Source of the DNA: UBA1189 sp045594245
Lineage (GTDB): Bacteria; Bacteroidota; Bacteroidia; Bacteroidales; Bacteroidaceae
Length of the DNA: 64,000 nt
Direction: 5' to 3'
Assembly (NCBI GenBank): GCA_045594245.1
Contig: JAZNYG010000079.1
Location: 6,444-70,443 of the forward strand
Program-made: the position numbers and the translations under genes
Notes under the pieces: generated by a model
Database searches by the model: none
Seen by the model: the letters and a program-made list of their open reading frames with translations, nothing else
What the model was told of the DNA's origin: nothing
Shown here: in pieces, positions 8,717-16,999 of the stretch
Layout: each line of letters begins with the position of its first letter
Numbering within the stretch: position 1 is the stretch's first letter

Positions 8717-10327
8717 TCACTTAATCACAACTTTCTTGCCATTGACGATGTAGATACCGGCACCGGTAATCTTCTCGATGCGGCGGCCAAGGAGGTCGTA
8801 GATAATCTGCTCGCCAGCGGCAACCTCAATCTTCTCTACATTGCTGCCGCCAGTAACTGTCCATACGCAAGTACCTGCGCAAGACTGCTTCTTTGCATGC
8901 CAGATTGTAGCAGGATAACCCCACTCGTCGATTCCCGCCTCAGCAGCATGGTCAACTACAATGTCTGCCAAATTCAAGGTGTAGACTCCTGCTACAGTAA
9001 TAGGAGTAGACTTGTAGGCATTATCCACCCACTCGGCATTCGCCAGATATACCAACTCATCAGCAGCATTGGTACTGAAACCGGGGTCGTTTGTCAGGAT
9101 GTACTCCTTACCATCGTCGCATGTGAGCTTAATCTCGCGTGAAATCTGTTGCCAGTTCTCGTCCATAGAAAGCTGAATGGGCTGGTTGAACTTAACAACA
9201 ATCTTTTCGAGCTGCTCTGTTTCGCCTACAGTTGGAGTAACACTCACAACCTCAAGCGGAGTGATATCCAATGTATACAAGGTAACTGCAACCTGAAGTT
9301 CTTCGTTAGCCACACCGTCCATAGTGAACATACCTGCGGGCACTACAAACCAATATTCACCCGGCTCAGTAAAGCTCTGCTCGAAAGTGACCGTTATCTT
9401 ACCATCGGCCAAAGTTGCTGTGCCCTCTGCTTCGATAAAACCAGGGAGGTATGCGGCTACCTTAGGACCATTCTCGATGAGCTTAACCTCCTTGACATTA
9501 TTGAATGTGATTTCAAGATTACCGAGCTCCTGCACTCTGTCGCCATTCTCATAGTTAAGAGAGAATGAGGGATTAGTATCTATCACATTGAAGAACAAAG
9601 AGTGATAGGCGCTTATTCCATTATTGCTAACGAAAACACCTTGATAGATGTCAAGATTATACTGTCCGGGAGTGGTGATAGGTGTCTCCAGCTCCAATGT
9701 CACAGTCTTCTTGTCTTCACTGATAACAACATCATTCTTTATAGTTGCCACGGGTGTCCAATAGTTGTCAACGATAGACATACCGGCACTGGGCATCACC
9801 ACCTTGACAATCTCTTCACTGAACGTAAGCTCTATCTTTTCGAGCTTGTCTGTGTTGACGGGCGAATAGCCATCAATAGGGAATGTAGTTACGATACTGA
9901 ACGTGAAAGTTTGGCCAGCAAACTCCTCGCCATCGACACTCTTGATGCATCCAGCGGGAATGGTATAGGAGTATGTGCCAGGGGTCTGCAGGTATTGATC
10001 CTGCATCTCCTCCTTACCGTCTTTATCAGTAACCGCTTTCTGCTCAAACAAGAATGCAGCCACATTCTTTGGCATCCACTCGGCTTCAAAGAGACGTGTC
10101 AATTTGAGTACCTCCTTCGTCTCGTTGTTCACCACGTCGATACCTCCCTCAGGGAGTGTCACGCTGATATCTTTAGAAAACTCAAGCTGAATCTGATAAA
10201 CAGAGGTCACTGGGTTATCGCTACTGGGGTTGACAGAGACAAGCTTAAATGCATTGTCTTCTTGTGCCACTACTGTTCCTATCATCAGGAACATTGACAT
10301 GAAGAAAAGTGTAAAAGTTTTTCTCAT
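8717..10327 (-). CDS. Secreted multi-domain beta-sandwich protein with C-terminal sorting-like tail
   Basis: 536 aa with a signal peptide ending VVAQ at residue 22. The mature part contains three or more Ig-like repeats of about 100 residues, each with a phrase like SVNP, VYQIQLEFSKDI, LEKIELTFSEEI, LEKIVVKFNQPI and a block ending TPGTYSYTIPAG or EPGEYWFVVPAG, so they are internal duplications. The last 45 residues (IIYDLLGRRIEKITGAGIYIVNGKKVVIK) match the short tail found on proteins thought to be exported by type IX secretion in Prevotella-like bacteria. It is a single-gene unit convergent with the thioredoxin operon. No catalytic motif was seen; an adhesive or structural role is a guess. 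Confidence 0.8.
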   Translation of the reverse strand: MRKTFTLFFMSMFLMIGTVVAQEDNAFKLVSVNPSSDNPVTSVYQIQLEFSKDISVTLPEGGIDVVNNETKEVLKLTRLFEAEWMPKNVAAFLFEQKAVTDKDGKEEMQDQYLQTPGTYSYTIPAGCIKSVDGEEFAGQTFTFSIVTTFPIDGYSPVNTDKLEKIELTFSEEIVKVVMPSAGMSIVDNYWTPVATIKNDVVISEDKKTVTLELETPITTPGQYNLDIYQGVFVSNNGISAYHSLFFNVIDTNPSFSLNYENGDRVQELGNLEITFNNVKEVKLIENGPKVAAYLPGFIEAEGTATLADGKITVTFEQSFTEPGEYWFVVPAGMFTMDGVANEELQVAVTLYTLDITPLEVVSVTPTVGETEQLEKIVVKFNQPIQLSMDENWQQISREIKLTCDDGKEYILTNDPGFSTNAADELVYLANAEWVDNAYKSTPITVAGVYTLNLADIVVDHAAEAGIDEWGYPATIWHAKKQSCAGTCVWTVTGGSNVEKIEVAAGEQIIYDLLGRRIEKITGAGIYIVNGKKVVIK

Positions 10328-10568
10328 AACAATGGTTTTTTAGTTATAGTTTTAGTTGATTAGTATAATTATTTCGCAAAAATAGTGTAAAAAAATGACA
10401 TTATGCAAGCAACAGCAACTTTAGTTTTGCTAACAAACAAAAAAAGCCCCTTCTCGAGAGACATTGTTTCTCAATTACAAGAATATGATAGATTGCATAA
10501 ATGAGTTTATTGGTATTTAGAACCTCTGAATATATTCCATAATATTCCAAATATACAAAAAACTTTTG

Positions 10569-10576
10569 TATCTTTG
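10569..10576 (+). promoter_or_regulatory. -7 box for nfo
   Basis: TATCTTTG matches the Bacteroidota -7 consensus TAnnTTTG and lies 40 bp before the nfo start codon, preceded by a TTTG about 20 bp upstream-like AT-rich stretch. Confidence 0.6.
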
Positions 10577-10616
10577 AGCCAATTAAGCAAATAATGGAAC
10601 AAAAAATAATAGCAAT

Positions 10617-11456
10617 ATGAAATATATAGGACCACACGTATCAGCATCGGGCGGCGTAGAACTTGCCCCTGTAAATGCCAAGGAGCTGGGCGCAACAGCC
10701 TTTGCACTCTTCACCCGTAACCAGCGCCAATGGGTATCGAAACCCCTATCGGAGCAGAGCATCGCCCTCTTTAAGGAACGCTGTGCCGAGTATGGCTATG
10801 ACGCACGCTATATCTTGCCTCACGACAGCTACCTCATCAATCTAGGACATCCACACGAGGAGGGACTGGATAAGTCACGCGCAGCCTTCTACGACGAGAT
10901 GCACCGCTGCGAGCAGCTTGGACTCTCGATGCTCAACTTCCACCCTGGCAGCCACCTCAACGAAATAGACAAGGACGCCTGCCTGGCACGCATCGCCGAG
11001 AGCATCAACATCACCCTCGACCGCACACAAGGAGTGACGGCAGTCATTGAGAACACCGCCGGACAGGGCAGCAACATGGGCTTCTCCTTCTACCACCTGG
11101 CACAAATCATTGAGCAGGTTGAAGACAAGAGTCGCGTGGGCGTATGCCTCGACACCTGCCACACCTACTCGGCAGGATACGATATCAAGGACAATTATGA
11201 GGCCGTATGGCAGGAGTTTGGCGAGGTAGTAGGCTTCTCTTATTTAAAAGGTATACATCTCAACGACACGAAAAAGGCATTGGGATCACGTGTAGACCGC
11301 CACGAGAGCATCGGTCTGGGGCTGTTGGGTATCGACTTCTTCAAACGCTTCATGCAGGACCCGCGCTTCGACAACATTCCGCTCATCCTCGAGACTCCCG
11401 ACGAAACACGCTGGGCCGAAGAGATACAGCTGCTGAAAAGTTTCGAAACAGCCTAA
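10617..11456 (+). CDS. nfo: Endonuclease IV (deoxyribonuclease IV, AP endonuclease)
   Basis: 279 aa, the normal length for the family. It cleaves DNA 5' of abasic sites in base excision repair using three zinc ions. The N-terminus KYIGPHVSASGG, the metal-binding blocks NFHPGSH, VIENTAGQG, CLDTCHTYSAGYD, HLNDTKKALGSRVDRHESIG and the C-terminal LETPDE are all family signatures and contain the expected His, Asp and Glu ligands. It is a monocistronic gene with its own -7 box. The his leader begins about 110 bp downstream. Confidence 0.97.
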   Translation: MKYIGPHVSASGGVELAPVNAKELGATAFALFTRNQRQWVSKPLSEQSIALFKERCAEYGYDARYILPHDSYLINLGHPHEEGLDKSRAAFYDEMHRCEQLGLSMLNFHPGSHLNEIDKDACLARIAESINITLDRTQGVTAVIENTAGQGSNMGFSFYHLAQIIEQVEDKSRVGVCLDTCHTYSAGYDIKDNYEAVWQEFGEVVGFSYLKGIHLNDTKKALGSRVDRHESIGLGLLGIDFFKRFMQDPRFDNIPLILETPDETRWAEEIQLLKSFETA

Positions 11457-11565
11457 CACAAGAAACAAAAAACCAAATTGACGGATTTTTGTTGGTTTTA
11501 ATGATAATTTTTCACGATAACGCAAATTTTCTTGCCAATTTGTTGCACCAGTCAAAACAAACCCA

Positions 11566-11573
11566 TACCTTTG
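11566..11573 (+). promoter_or_regulatory. -7 box of the hisG-hisDC transcription unit
   Basis: TACCTTTG fits TAnnTTTG. A TTG-containing -33-like stretch lies about 20 bp upstream. Transcription would start near 11579, about 22 nt before the His leader peptide start. Confidence 0.7.
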
Positions 11574-11601
11574 CATCAGGTAACTAAGGTAAAAAGAAAA
11601 A

Positions 11602-11652
11602 ATGAAGCAAGCTCACCTACATCGCCATTATCATCACCCTATCAGCCGATAA
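11602..11652 (+). CDS. hisL: Histidine operon leader peptide
   Basis: A 16-codon frame encoding MKQAHLHRHYHHPISR. Five of its residues are histidine (positions 5, 7, 9, 11 and 12), in a cluster directly upstream of hisG. This is the composition expected of a leader peptide that senses charged tRNA-His by ribosome stalling, as in enterobacterial his operons. It lies between the promoter and a terminator hairpin and is followed by the three pairing segments described in the attenuator entry. Confidence 0.9.
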   Translation: MKQAHLHRHYHHPISR

Positions 11653-11725
11653 GGTAAGCGATGTATGTAGTTTGTTTTCATCATACAGGAAGGACTTACC
11701 TATCAGGCAGGTCCTTCTTGTTTTA
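11618..11725 (+). promoter_or_regulatory. Histidine attenuator (alternative RNA pairings)
   Basis: Mutually exclusive pairings can be read directly. Segment 1, TACATCGC at 11618-11625 inside the leader peptide codons, is complementary to segment 2, GCGATGTA at 11658-11665. The segment GATAAGGTAAG at 11648-11658, which overlaps segment 2, pairs with segment 3, CTTACCTATC at 11695-11704, with one bulge. Segment 3 is the 5' arm of the terminator. A ribosome stalled on the His codons would mask segment 1, free the antiterminator pairing 2:3 and allow hisG transcription. The model follows the enterobacterial his attenuator; the pairings are seen, the switching is inferred. Confidence 0.85.
11690..11725 (+). 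terminator. Attenuator terminator before hisG
   Basis: AAGGACTTACCT at 11690-11701 pairs with AGGCAGGTCCTT at 11705-11716 (one mismatch, one G-U) over a 3-nt loop. It is followed by CTTGTTTTA, a T-rich tract. Confidence 0.85.
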
Positions 11726-11764
11726 TACACCTAACTCATAAAAAGATTAAATAGAAAGAGCCAT

Positions 11765-12616
11765 ATGATACGAATAGCTATCCAATCGAAAGGACGACTC
11801 AACGAGCAGAGCGTCGACCAGCTGCAAGATGCAGGCATGAATGTGAATGACCAGAAACGAAAGTTTCTCGATCGTGTAGGCAACTTCCCTCTCGAGATTC
11901 TCTACTTGCGCGACGATGATATCCCCGAAGTCGTGGCCGACGGCTCTGCCGACATTGGTATCGTGGGCTATAATGAGGTGGCCGAAACGGACGCTGCAGT
12001 GGAGATAGTGCGCCGATTAGGGTTCGGTGGCTGCCGCATCTCGCTGGCCATTCCCAAAGCCGATGAGTACACCTCGCCCGAGTATTTCCAGGGCAAGCGC
12101 ATCGCTACCTCCTACCCCAACATCCTGCGCCGCTTCTTCGCCGAAAAGGGCATCGAGGCCAGCATCCGCGTCATCAAGGGTTCGGTAGAGATAGCCCCCG
12201 CAGCAGGCATTGCCGATGCCATCTTCGACATCGTATCGTCGGGTGGCACCCTCGTGTCGAACGGGCTCAAGGAGGTGGAGCAGGTCATTCAGTCCGAGGC
12301 GGTGCTCATCGCCAACCCCAATCTCTCATCCGAGAAGCGCGCCATCCTCGACTCGCTGCTCTTCCGCATCGATGCTGTCACCAATAGCCGTGGAAAGAAA
12401 TATATCCTGATGAACCTCCCCGCCGATAAGGTCGACGAGGCCATTGCCATACTCCCCGCCATGCGCAGTCCGTCGGTGATGCCTCTGGCCGACAAATCCT
12501 GGTGCTCACTGCACTCCGTAGTGAAAGCCGACGAGCTGTGGGACAAGATAGAGCGCCTCAAGCAGATTGGCGCCGAAGGCATCCTCGTCTTGGATTTGGA
12601 TAAAGTGATTGAATAA
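11765..12616 (+). CDS. hisG: ATP phosphoribosyltransferase, long form
   Basis: First step of histidine synthesis: condensation of ATP with PRPP. At 283 aa it is the long form, with an N-terminal bilobed catalytic domain (IRIAIQSKGRL, DIGIVGYNEV, RIATSYPNI, and the PRPP loop KGSVEIAPAAGIADAIFDIV) and a C-terminal ACT-like regulatory domain (about residues 205-283, with NLPADKVDEAIAILP and SPSVMPL), so it should be feedback-inhibited by histidine and needs no HisZ. It starts about 40 bp after the attenuator terminator. The 93-bp gap to hisDC is filled by a repeat element. Confidence 0.97.
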   Translation: MIRIAIQSKGRLNEQSVDQLQDAGMNVNDQKRKFLDRVGNFPLEILYLRDDDIPEVVADGSADIGIVGYNEVAETDAAVEIVRRLGFGGCRISLAIPKADEYTSPEYFQGKRIATSYPNILRRFFAEKGIEASIRVIKGSVEIAPAAGIADAIFDIVSSGGTLVSNGLKEVEQVIQSEAVLIANPNLSSEKRAILDSLLFRIDAVTNSRGKKYILMNLPADKVDEAIAILPAMRSPSVMPLADKSWCSLHSVVKADELWDKIERLKQIGAEGILVLDLDKVIE

Positions 12617-12708
12617 ATGAAAAATTAATAATGAAAAATTAATAATTAAAAATTAGAACAACTTAAACCGTGCTAGTTTTAATTCCTAACTTTTAATTTT
12701 TAATTCAG
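12617..12708. repeat. Inverted heptad-type repeat between hisG and hisDC
   Basis: The left part consists of repeats of GAAAAATTAATAAT (14 bp, two 7-mers) followed by TAAAAATTAG. After a short unique core comes an inverted partner, CTAACTTTTAATTTTTAATTC. The arms can pair. The element fills almost the whole gap. It has the same plan (array, core, inverted array) as the insertion inside hisH. Confidence 0.75.
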
Positions 12709-12709
12709 C

Positions 12710-15085
12710 ATGCTACAAACACACATTTCCCCCGATAAAAATACCTGGCCCGCCCTGATGTTGCGTGCCACCGATGACGATACAGTCATTGAGCAGCGCG
12801 TACGCACCATTCTTGAGCGCATCCGCCAGGGCGGTGACGAGGCCCTGCGTGCCATCACCACAGAGATTGATGGACGTTGCCCCGAGTCGTTGCAAGTCTC
12901 CGAGACAGAGTTTACCGAAGCCGAGACCATGGTGAGCGACGAACTCAAGTCGGCCATCCGCCAGGCAGCAAGCAATATCAGCGCTTTCCACAAGGCGCAG
13001 CAGACTCCTGCCGTAGATGTCTACACCATGCCCGGTGTGCACTGCCGTCGCCGCGTGCTCCCCATACGCCGTGTAGGTCTCTACATACCGGGTGGCAGTG
13101 CCCCACTCTTCTCTACCATTCTGATGCTGGCACTTCCCGCCCAGATCGCTGGCTGCGAGGAGATTGTACTGTGTACCCCATGCGACCGCACCACCGGCAA
13201 AGTCAATCCCGTAGTGCTCTATACCGCCCAGCTGTGTGGCGTACGCACCATATATAAATTGGGTGGCGCACAAGCCATTGCCGCCATGGCCTACGGCACC
13301 GAGAGCATTGAGCGCGTGTTCAAGATTTTCGGCCCCGGCAACCGCTACGTGACCAAGGCCAAGCAGATGGTCAGTGCACAGGGCACCGCCATCGACATGC
13401 CCGCAGGCCCTTCCGAAGTGATGATCATGGCCGACGACAGCGCCCGTCCCGACTTCGTGGCGGCCGACTTCCTCTCCCAAGCCGAGCACGGCCCCGACAG
13501 CCAATCGCTGCTCGTATGCCGCAGTCAGGAGTTTGCCGAGCAAGTCAATGCCGAGATAGCGCGTCAGCTCGCTCTGCTACCCCGTGCCGATATTGCCACA
13601 CGCTCGCTTGCCAACAGCCGCATCGTGGTATTTGACGACATCGACACCATGATTGCCTTTGCCAACGCCTACGCTTCTGAGCACCTCATCATCGCCATGG
13701 ACGACGCGTGGGCTGTGGCCGACCGCATCACCGCAGCAGGCAGCATCTTCGTGGGGCACTACTCGCCCGAGAGTGCCGGCGACTACGCATCAGGCACCAA
13801 CCACACCCTGCCTACCATGGGACTCGCCAGCGCCTACAGCGGCATCGGCCTCGACAGCTTCATGCACGCCATCACCTATCAGCAGCTCACCCAAGAAGGC
13901 CTCAACAGCCTCAGCAACACCATCATCCGCATGGCCGAAGCCGAAGGACTGGATGCGCATGCCAATGCCGTGAAGGTAAGGGTGGCCTCGAAGGGTTCCA
14001 GCAACTCCGAGAACTCAAAGTCCTCCGAGAACTCTAATTTTCAATTTTCAATTCTCAATTCTCAATTAAACAACGTCCGCCCCAACATCGCCGCCCTGAA
14101 ACCCTACTCCACCGCCCGCGACGAGTACAAGGGCAGCATCGGCATCTACCTCGACGCCAATGAGAACCCCTTCGACAATGGCTACAACCGCTACCCCTCT
14201 ACAGCGCTCAAGGAGCAGGTGCGCAGCGCCATAGCACAGAAGAAGGGCGTCGATCCCGCACGCCTCTTCCTCGGCAACGGTAGCGACGAGGCCATCGACC
14301 TCCTGTTCCGCATCTTCTGTCGTCCCGGCATCGACAACATCGTCAGCATAGCGCCCACCTACGGCATGTACAGCGTGTGTGCTGCCATCAATGACATTGA
14401 GTGCCGCGAGGTGATGCTCGGCGAGGACTTCAGTCTGCCCGTAGAGGCACTCCTGAGCGCTACTGACATGCAGAGCAAGCTGCTCTTCGTGTGCTCACCC
14501 AACAACCCCACGGCCAATGCCTTCCCCCGCGAACAGCTCGTCTCACTCTTGAGCCGCTTCCCCGGTATCGTGGTGGTAGACGAGGCCTACATCGACTTCT
14601 CCTCCGTGCCCAGCATGGTAGAGCTGATTGACCAATACCCCAACCTCATCGTCCTGCAGACCCTCTCGAAAGCCTACGGCCTTGCCGGTCTGCGCATGGG
14701 CCTTGCCTTTGCCGAGGAGCGCATCATCCGCCTGTTCGAGCAGGTGAAATACCCCTACAATATCGGTACCGACACGCTCTCGCTTGCCCTGCGCCTTCTC
14801 GAGACGGACATCACCCCACAGGTGCAGACCCTCATCGCCGAACGCGAACGCGTAGCCGCAGCCCTCACCGCGCTGCCCTATATAGAGAAGGTATACCCCA
14901 GCGATGCCAACTTCCTCCTCGTGAAGACCGCCCGTCCGCGCGAGCTCTACGACTACCTCATCGCCCGCGAACTCATCGTGCGCGACCGCTCACGCACCCC
15001 AGGCTGCGAGGGCACCCTGCGCATCACCATCGGCACACCCGAGGAGAACGACAGACTGATAGAGGAGTTGAGGGTTTGGAGTTAA
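12710..15085 (+). CDS. hisD-hisC: Fused histidinol dehydrogenase - histidinol-phosphate aminotransferase
   Basis: A single 791-codon frame. Residues 1 to about 427 are a complete HisD (two-step oxidation of histidinol to histidine), with YIPGG, GPGNRYVTKAKQ, the metal/catalytic block SQAEHGPDSQ and SGTNHTLPT. Residues about 456-791 are a complete HisC (PLP aminotransferase), with DANENPFDNGYNRYP, NGSDEAIDLLFR, SPNNPTAN, the PLP lysine in TLSKAYGLAGLRMG and the C-terminal RDRSRTPG. Residues about 428-455 are a Ser/Asn/Gln-rich linker partly encoded by a 7-bp repeat array at 14036-14068. In related bacteria the two genes are normally separate and adjacent. No stop or internal start at the usual HisC beginning was seen. 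Confidence 0.95.
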   Translation: MLQTHISPDKNTWPALMLRATDDDTVIEQRVRTILERIRQGGDEALRAITTEIDGRCPESLQVSETEFTEAETMVSDELKSAIRQAASNISAFHKAQQTPAVDVYTMPGVHCRRRVLPIRRVGLYIPGGSAPLFSTILMLALPAQIAGCEEIVLCTPCDRTTGKVNPVVLYTAQLCGVRTIYKLGGAQAIAAMAYGTESIERVFKIFGPGNRYVTKAKQMVSAQGTAIDMPAGPSEVMIMADDSARPDFVAADFLSQAEHGPDSQSLLVCRSQEFAEQVNAEIARQLALLPRADIATRSLANSRIVVFDDIDTMIAFANAYASEHLIIAMDDAWAVADRITAAGSIFVGHYSPESAGDYASGTNHTLPTMGLASAYSGIGLDSFMHAITYQQLTQEGLNSLSNTIIRMAEAEGLDAHANAVKVRVASKGSSNSENSKSSENSNFQFSILNSQLNNVRPNIAALKPYSTARDEYKGSIGIYLDANENPFDNGYNRYPSTALKEQVRSAIAQKKGVDPARLFLGNGSDEAIDLLFRIFCRPGIDNIVSIAPTYGMYSVCAAINDIECREVMLGEDFSLPVEALLSATDMQSKLLFVCSPNNPTANAFPREQLVSLLSRFPGIVVVDEAYIDFSSVPSMVELIDQYPNLIVLQTLSKAYGLAGLRMGLAFAEERIIRLFEQVKYPYNIGTDTLSLALRLLETDITPQVQTLIAERERVAAALTALPYIEKVYPSDANFLLVKTARPRELYDYLIARELIVRDRSRTPGCEGTLRITIGTPEENDRLIEELRVWS
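14036..14068. repeat. Translated heptamer array at the hisD/hisC junction
   Basis: AATTTTC twice, AATTCTC twice, then AATTA, all in register 7. They encode residues about 443-453 of the HisD-HisC fusion. Just upstream, CTCCGAGAACTC is repeated 21 bp apart. Confidence 0.9.
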
Positions 15086-15184
15086 CAACTTCGTTGTTGA
15101 GCTTCGGCTGCGCTCGCTGTGAGAGTTCAAACAAGTTTGACTCTCGCTCACTGGCACGAACCTTGAGGGCTGAGAGTAAAAACT

Positions 15185-15220
15185 GCGAGAGGCTGCACAT
15201 GCACCTCTCGCTTTTGTTTT
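15185..15220 (+). terminator. Terminator after hisDC
   Basis: GCGAGAGG at 15185-15192 pairs with CCTCTCGC at 15204-15211 and is followed by TTTTGTTTTTT. The preceding 100 bp contains other strong palindromes, such as AACAACTTCGTTGTT and GAGAGTTCAAAC...GTTTGACTCTC. Confidence 0.8.
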
Positions 15221-15305
15221 TTCGCAATAATAAATCAACCTAATACATGCAATAGATTTATTACAAACATGCGACAAAACCAGTACATACATGTACCGCG
15301 AAAAC

Positions 15306-15337
15306 GCAAGGCTCTGATCAAAATGTCAGAGCCTTGC
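15306..15337. terminator. Second hairpin downstream of hisDC
   Basis: GCAAGGCTCTGA and its exact reverse complement are separated by 8 nt and followed by ATTTCAAAAAA. It may be a back-up terminator or the terminator of a short RNA; no gene is visible between 15220 and 15306. Confidence 0.6.
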
Positions 15338-15561
15338 ATTTCAAAAAATCTCTTTGTCCATTTTCCGAAATCTCTTTGTCCGATTCAAAAATCGCCTTTT
15401 TCGGCCTCTCGAAGTTTGACGTTTTGCTACAGACATTGCCGATTGGGCGACAATATGATAGACATATCATACTGTCTCATATAGTCCTCATTCTGTCGAT
15501 AGAATGGTTAGAAATTCTCTCCGCACTCCCAGTACCAAATAATTTCAGCGAAGTGAGACTC

Positions 15562-15649
15562 GAGTCTCACCATAGAGAGATTGCAGTCTCTACATACAGA
15601 AATTCCAGTCTCACCACATAGAGATTGGAGTATCGCAGTATAGAGATTG
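15562..15649. repeat. Four tandem imperfect 22-bp repeats upstream of the RhuM-like gene
   Basis: Units start at 15562, 15584, 15606 and 15628, each exactly 22 bp. The shared pattern is (G/C)AGTCTCACCACATAGAGATTG with scattered changes. The surrounding stretch 15338-15819 has no other clear gene. A -7-like TACATTTG near 15749 probably serves the RhuM-like gene. Confidence 0.75.
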
Positions 15650-15819
15650 AACAGAGACAGGCTTCTTCTTTCGACATGAAATGAAGCTTTCCGCCAAACG
15701 CAAACACATTTTATTTCACGTTGTAGGAGATAATTCGGAATTAATTCGTACATTTGCGGTAAACCATAGGGTAGACCTCATTAATTGTGATGTATGCCCG
15801 CACAATAAGGAAAACACTT

Positions 15820-16821
15820 ATGCAGACAGGCGAATCAATCATACTCTACACCTCCGAGGACGGACGCAGTAGCGTCGCCCTTTATGCGCGTGACGGCTCC
15901 GTTTGGCTTAACCAATTACAGATGGCAGAACTTTTTGCCACCTCGAAACCAAACATCAGCATGCATATAAGCAGCATTCTGAAAGACAAGGAATTGGATA
16001 AGAATTCAGTTGTTAAGGAATACTTAACAACTGCCTCAGATGGCAAGAAATACAAAGTCATTTTCTATTCTTTGGAGATGATTATGGCCGTAGGTTTCCG
16101 CGTTCGTTCGGTGCGCGGAGTCCAGTTCCGTCAATGGGCAAACCGTCACCTTGCTGAATTTCTCCAAAAAGGTTTTGTCATGGATGTGGAGCGACTGAAG
16201 AACCCGGATGGCCGTCCCGACTATTTCGACGAACTGCTGTCGCAGATTCGTGATATCCGTGCTTCGGAGAAACGCTTCTATCAGAAGGTGCGTGACCTGT
16301 TCAAGCTAAGTGTTGACTATGATGCTACGGACAAAGCCACGCAGATGTTCTATGCCAACACACAAAACAAACTGCTTTTCGCGGTAACAGGTATGACTGC
16401 CGCAGAGATTATCTGCAATCGTGCCAATGCCGAGCTTCCTAATATGGGGCTGACAGCCTGGAAAGGGAGCATCGTGCGCAAGCAAGACGTTATCATTGCT
16501 AAGAATTATTTGACATACGACGAGCTTGATTCGCTTAACCGACTCGTTGTCATTTTCCTCGAAACAGCAGAGTTTCGTGCCAAGAACCGTCAGAATCTCA
16601 CGATGGATTTCTGGCGTGAGAATGTTGACAAGATACTTGTCTCAAACGAGCAACCATTGCTTGTTGGCAATGGCTCAATCAGCAACAAGCGGGCCGAAGA
16701 ACTTGCTGAGCATATCTACGATGATTTCCACGCCCGTCGCAAACAACTCGAAGCCACTCGGGCAGACGAGGAGGATATGCAGGAACTGCTGGAACTGGAA
16801 AAGGAACTGAAGCGGAGATGA
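15820..16821 (+). CDS. RhuM family protein
   Basis: 333 aa from the ATG at 15820, chosen because the region before MQTGESIILYTSEDG does not resemble the family. The N-terminal part has the RhuM pattern: a beta segment, then an HTH-like block VWLNQLQMAELFATSKPNISMHISSILKDKEL, then YKVIFYSLEMIMAVGFRVRSVRGVQFRQWANRHL. The C-terminal part (about 160-333) is helical, with ATQMFYANTQNKLLFAVTGMTAAEI and a charged tail. RhuM was first named on a Salmonella pathogenicity island; homologues are spread by horizontal transfer and resemble toxin-antitoxin or phage regulator components. Function is not established. A 22-bp repeat array lies upstream and a dispersed repeat follows. Confidence 0.88.
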   Translation: MQTGESIILYTSEDGRSSVALYARDGSVWLNQLQMAELFATSKPNISMHISSILKDKELDKNSVVKEYLTTASDGKKYKVIFYSLEMIMAVGFRVRSVRGVQFRQWANRHLAEFLQKGFVMDVERLKNPDGRPDYFDELLSQIRDIRASEKRFYQKVRDLFKLSVDYDATDKATQMFYANTQNKLLFAVTGMTAAEIICNRANAELPNMGLTAWKGSIVRKQDVIIAKNYLTYDELDSLNRLVVIFLETAEFRAKNRQNLTMDFWRENVDKILVSNEQPLLVGNGSISNKRAEELAEHIYDDFHARRKQLEATRADEEDMQELLELEKELKRR

Positions 16822-16874
16822 AAATCTGTGTAAGTGAGTCAATGTTACGATAATTATCGTACATTTGCAGAGTT

Positions 16875-16972
16875 GAGGACAACCTCGGGACATCCCTGGT
16901 TATCCTTGTTTATATACAGGAATACAATTGATTACACTCGACAAGGACAGCCGGACAACCTATTCGGGAAGA
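16875..16972. repeat. Dispersed GGACAGCC repeat, copy A
   Basis: A block beginning GGACAACCTCGGGACA, with TATCCTTGTTTAT and ending ACAAGGACAGCCGGACAACC then TATTCGGGAAG. The same order of motifs recurs at 39628-39720, and a shorter version at 37294-37380. All three sit just beyond the ends of accessory genes. Confidence 0.8.
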
Positions 16973-16999
16973 GTACTTATATTTTGTCAAAACAACTTT

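Noticed and set aside
12710..15085. hisD-hisC fusion as an assembly artefact
   Set aside because: Cannot be excluded without reads, but the linker is continuous, in frame and repeat-encoded, like two other repeat insertions in the same pathway, so a real fusion is preferred.
15562..15649. Tandem 22-bp units as a CRISPR array
   Set aside because: Units are contiguous with no spacers, are imperfect, and no cas gene is present. The same applies to 38670-38747.
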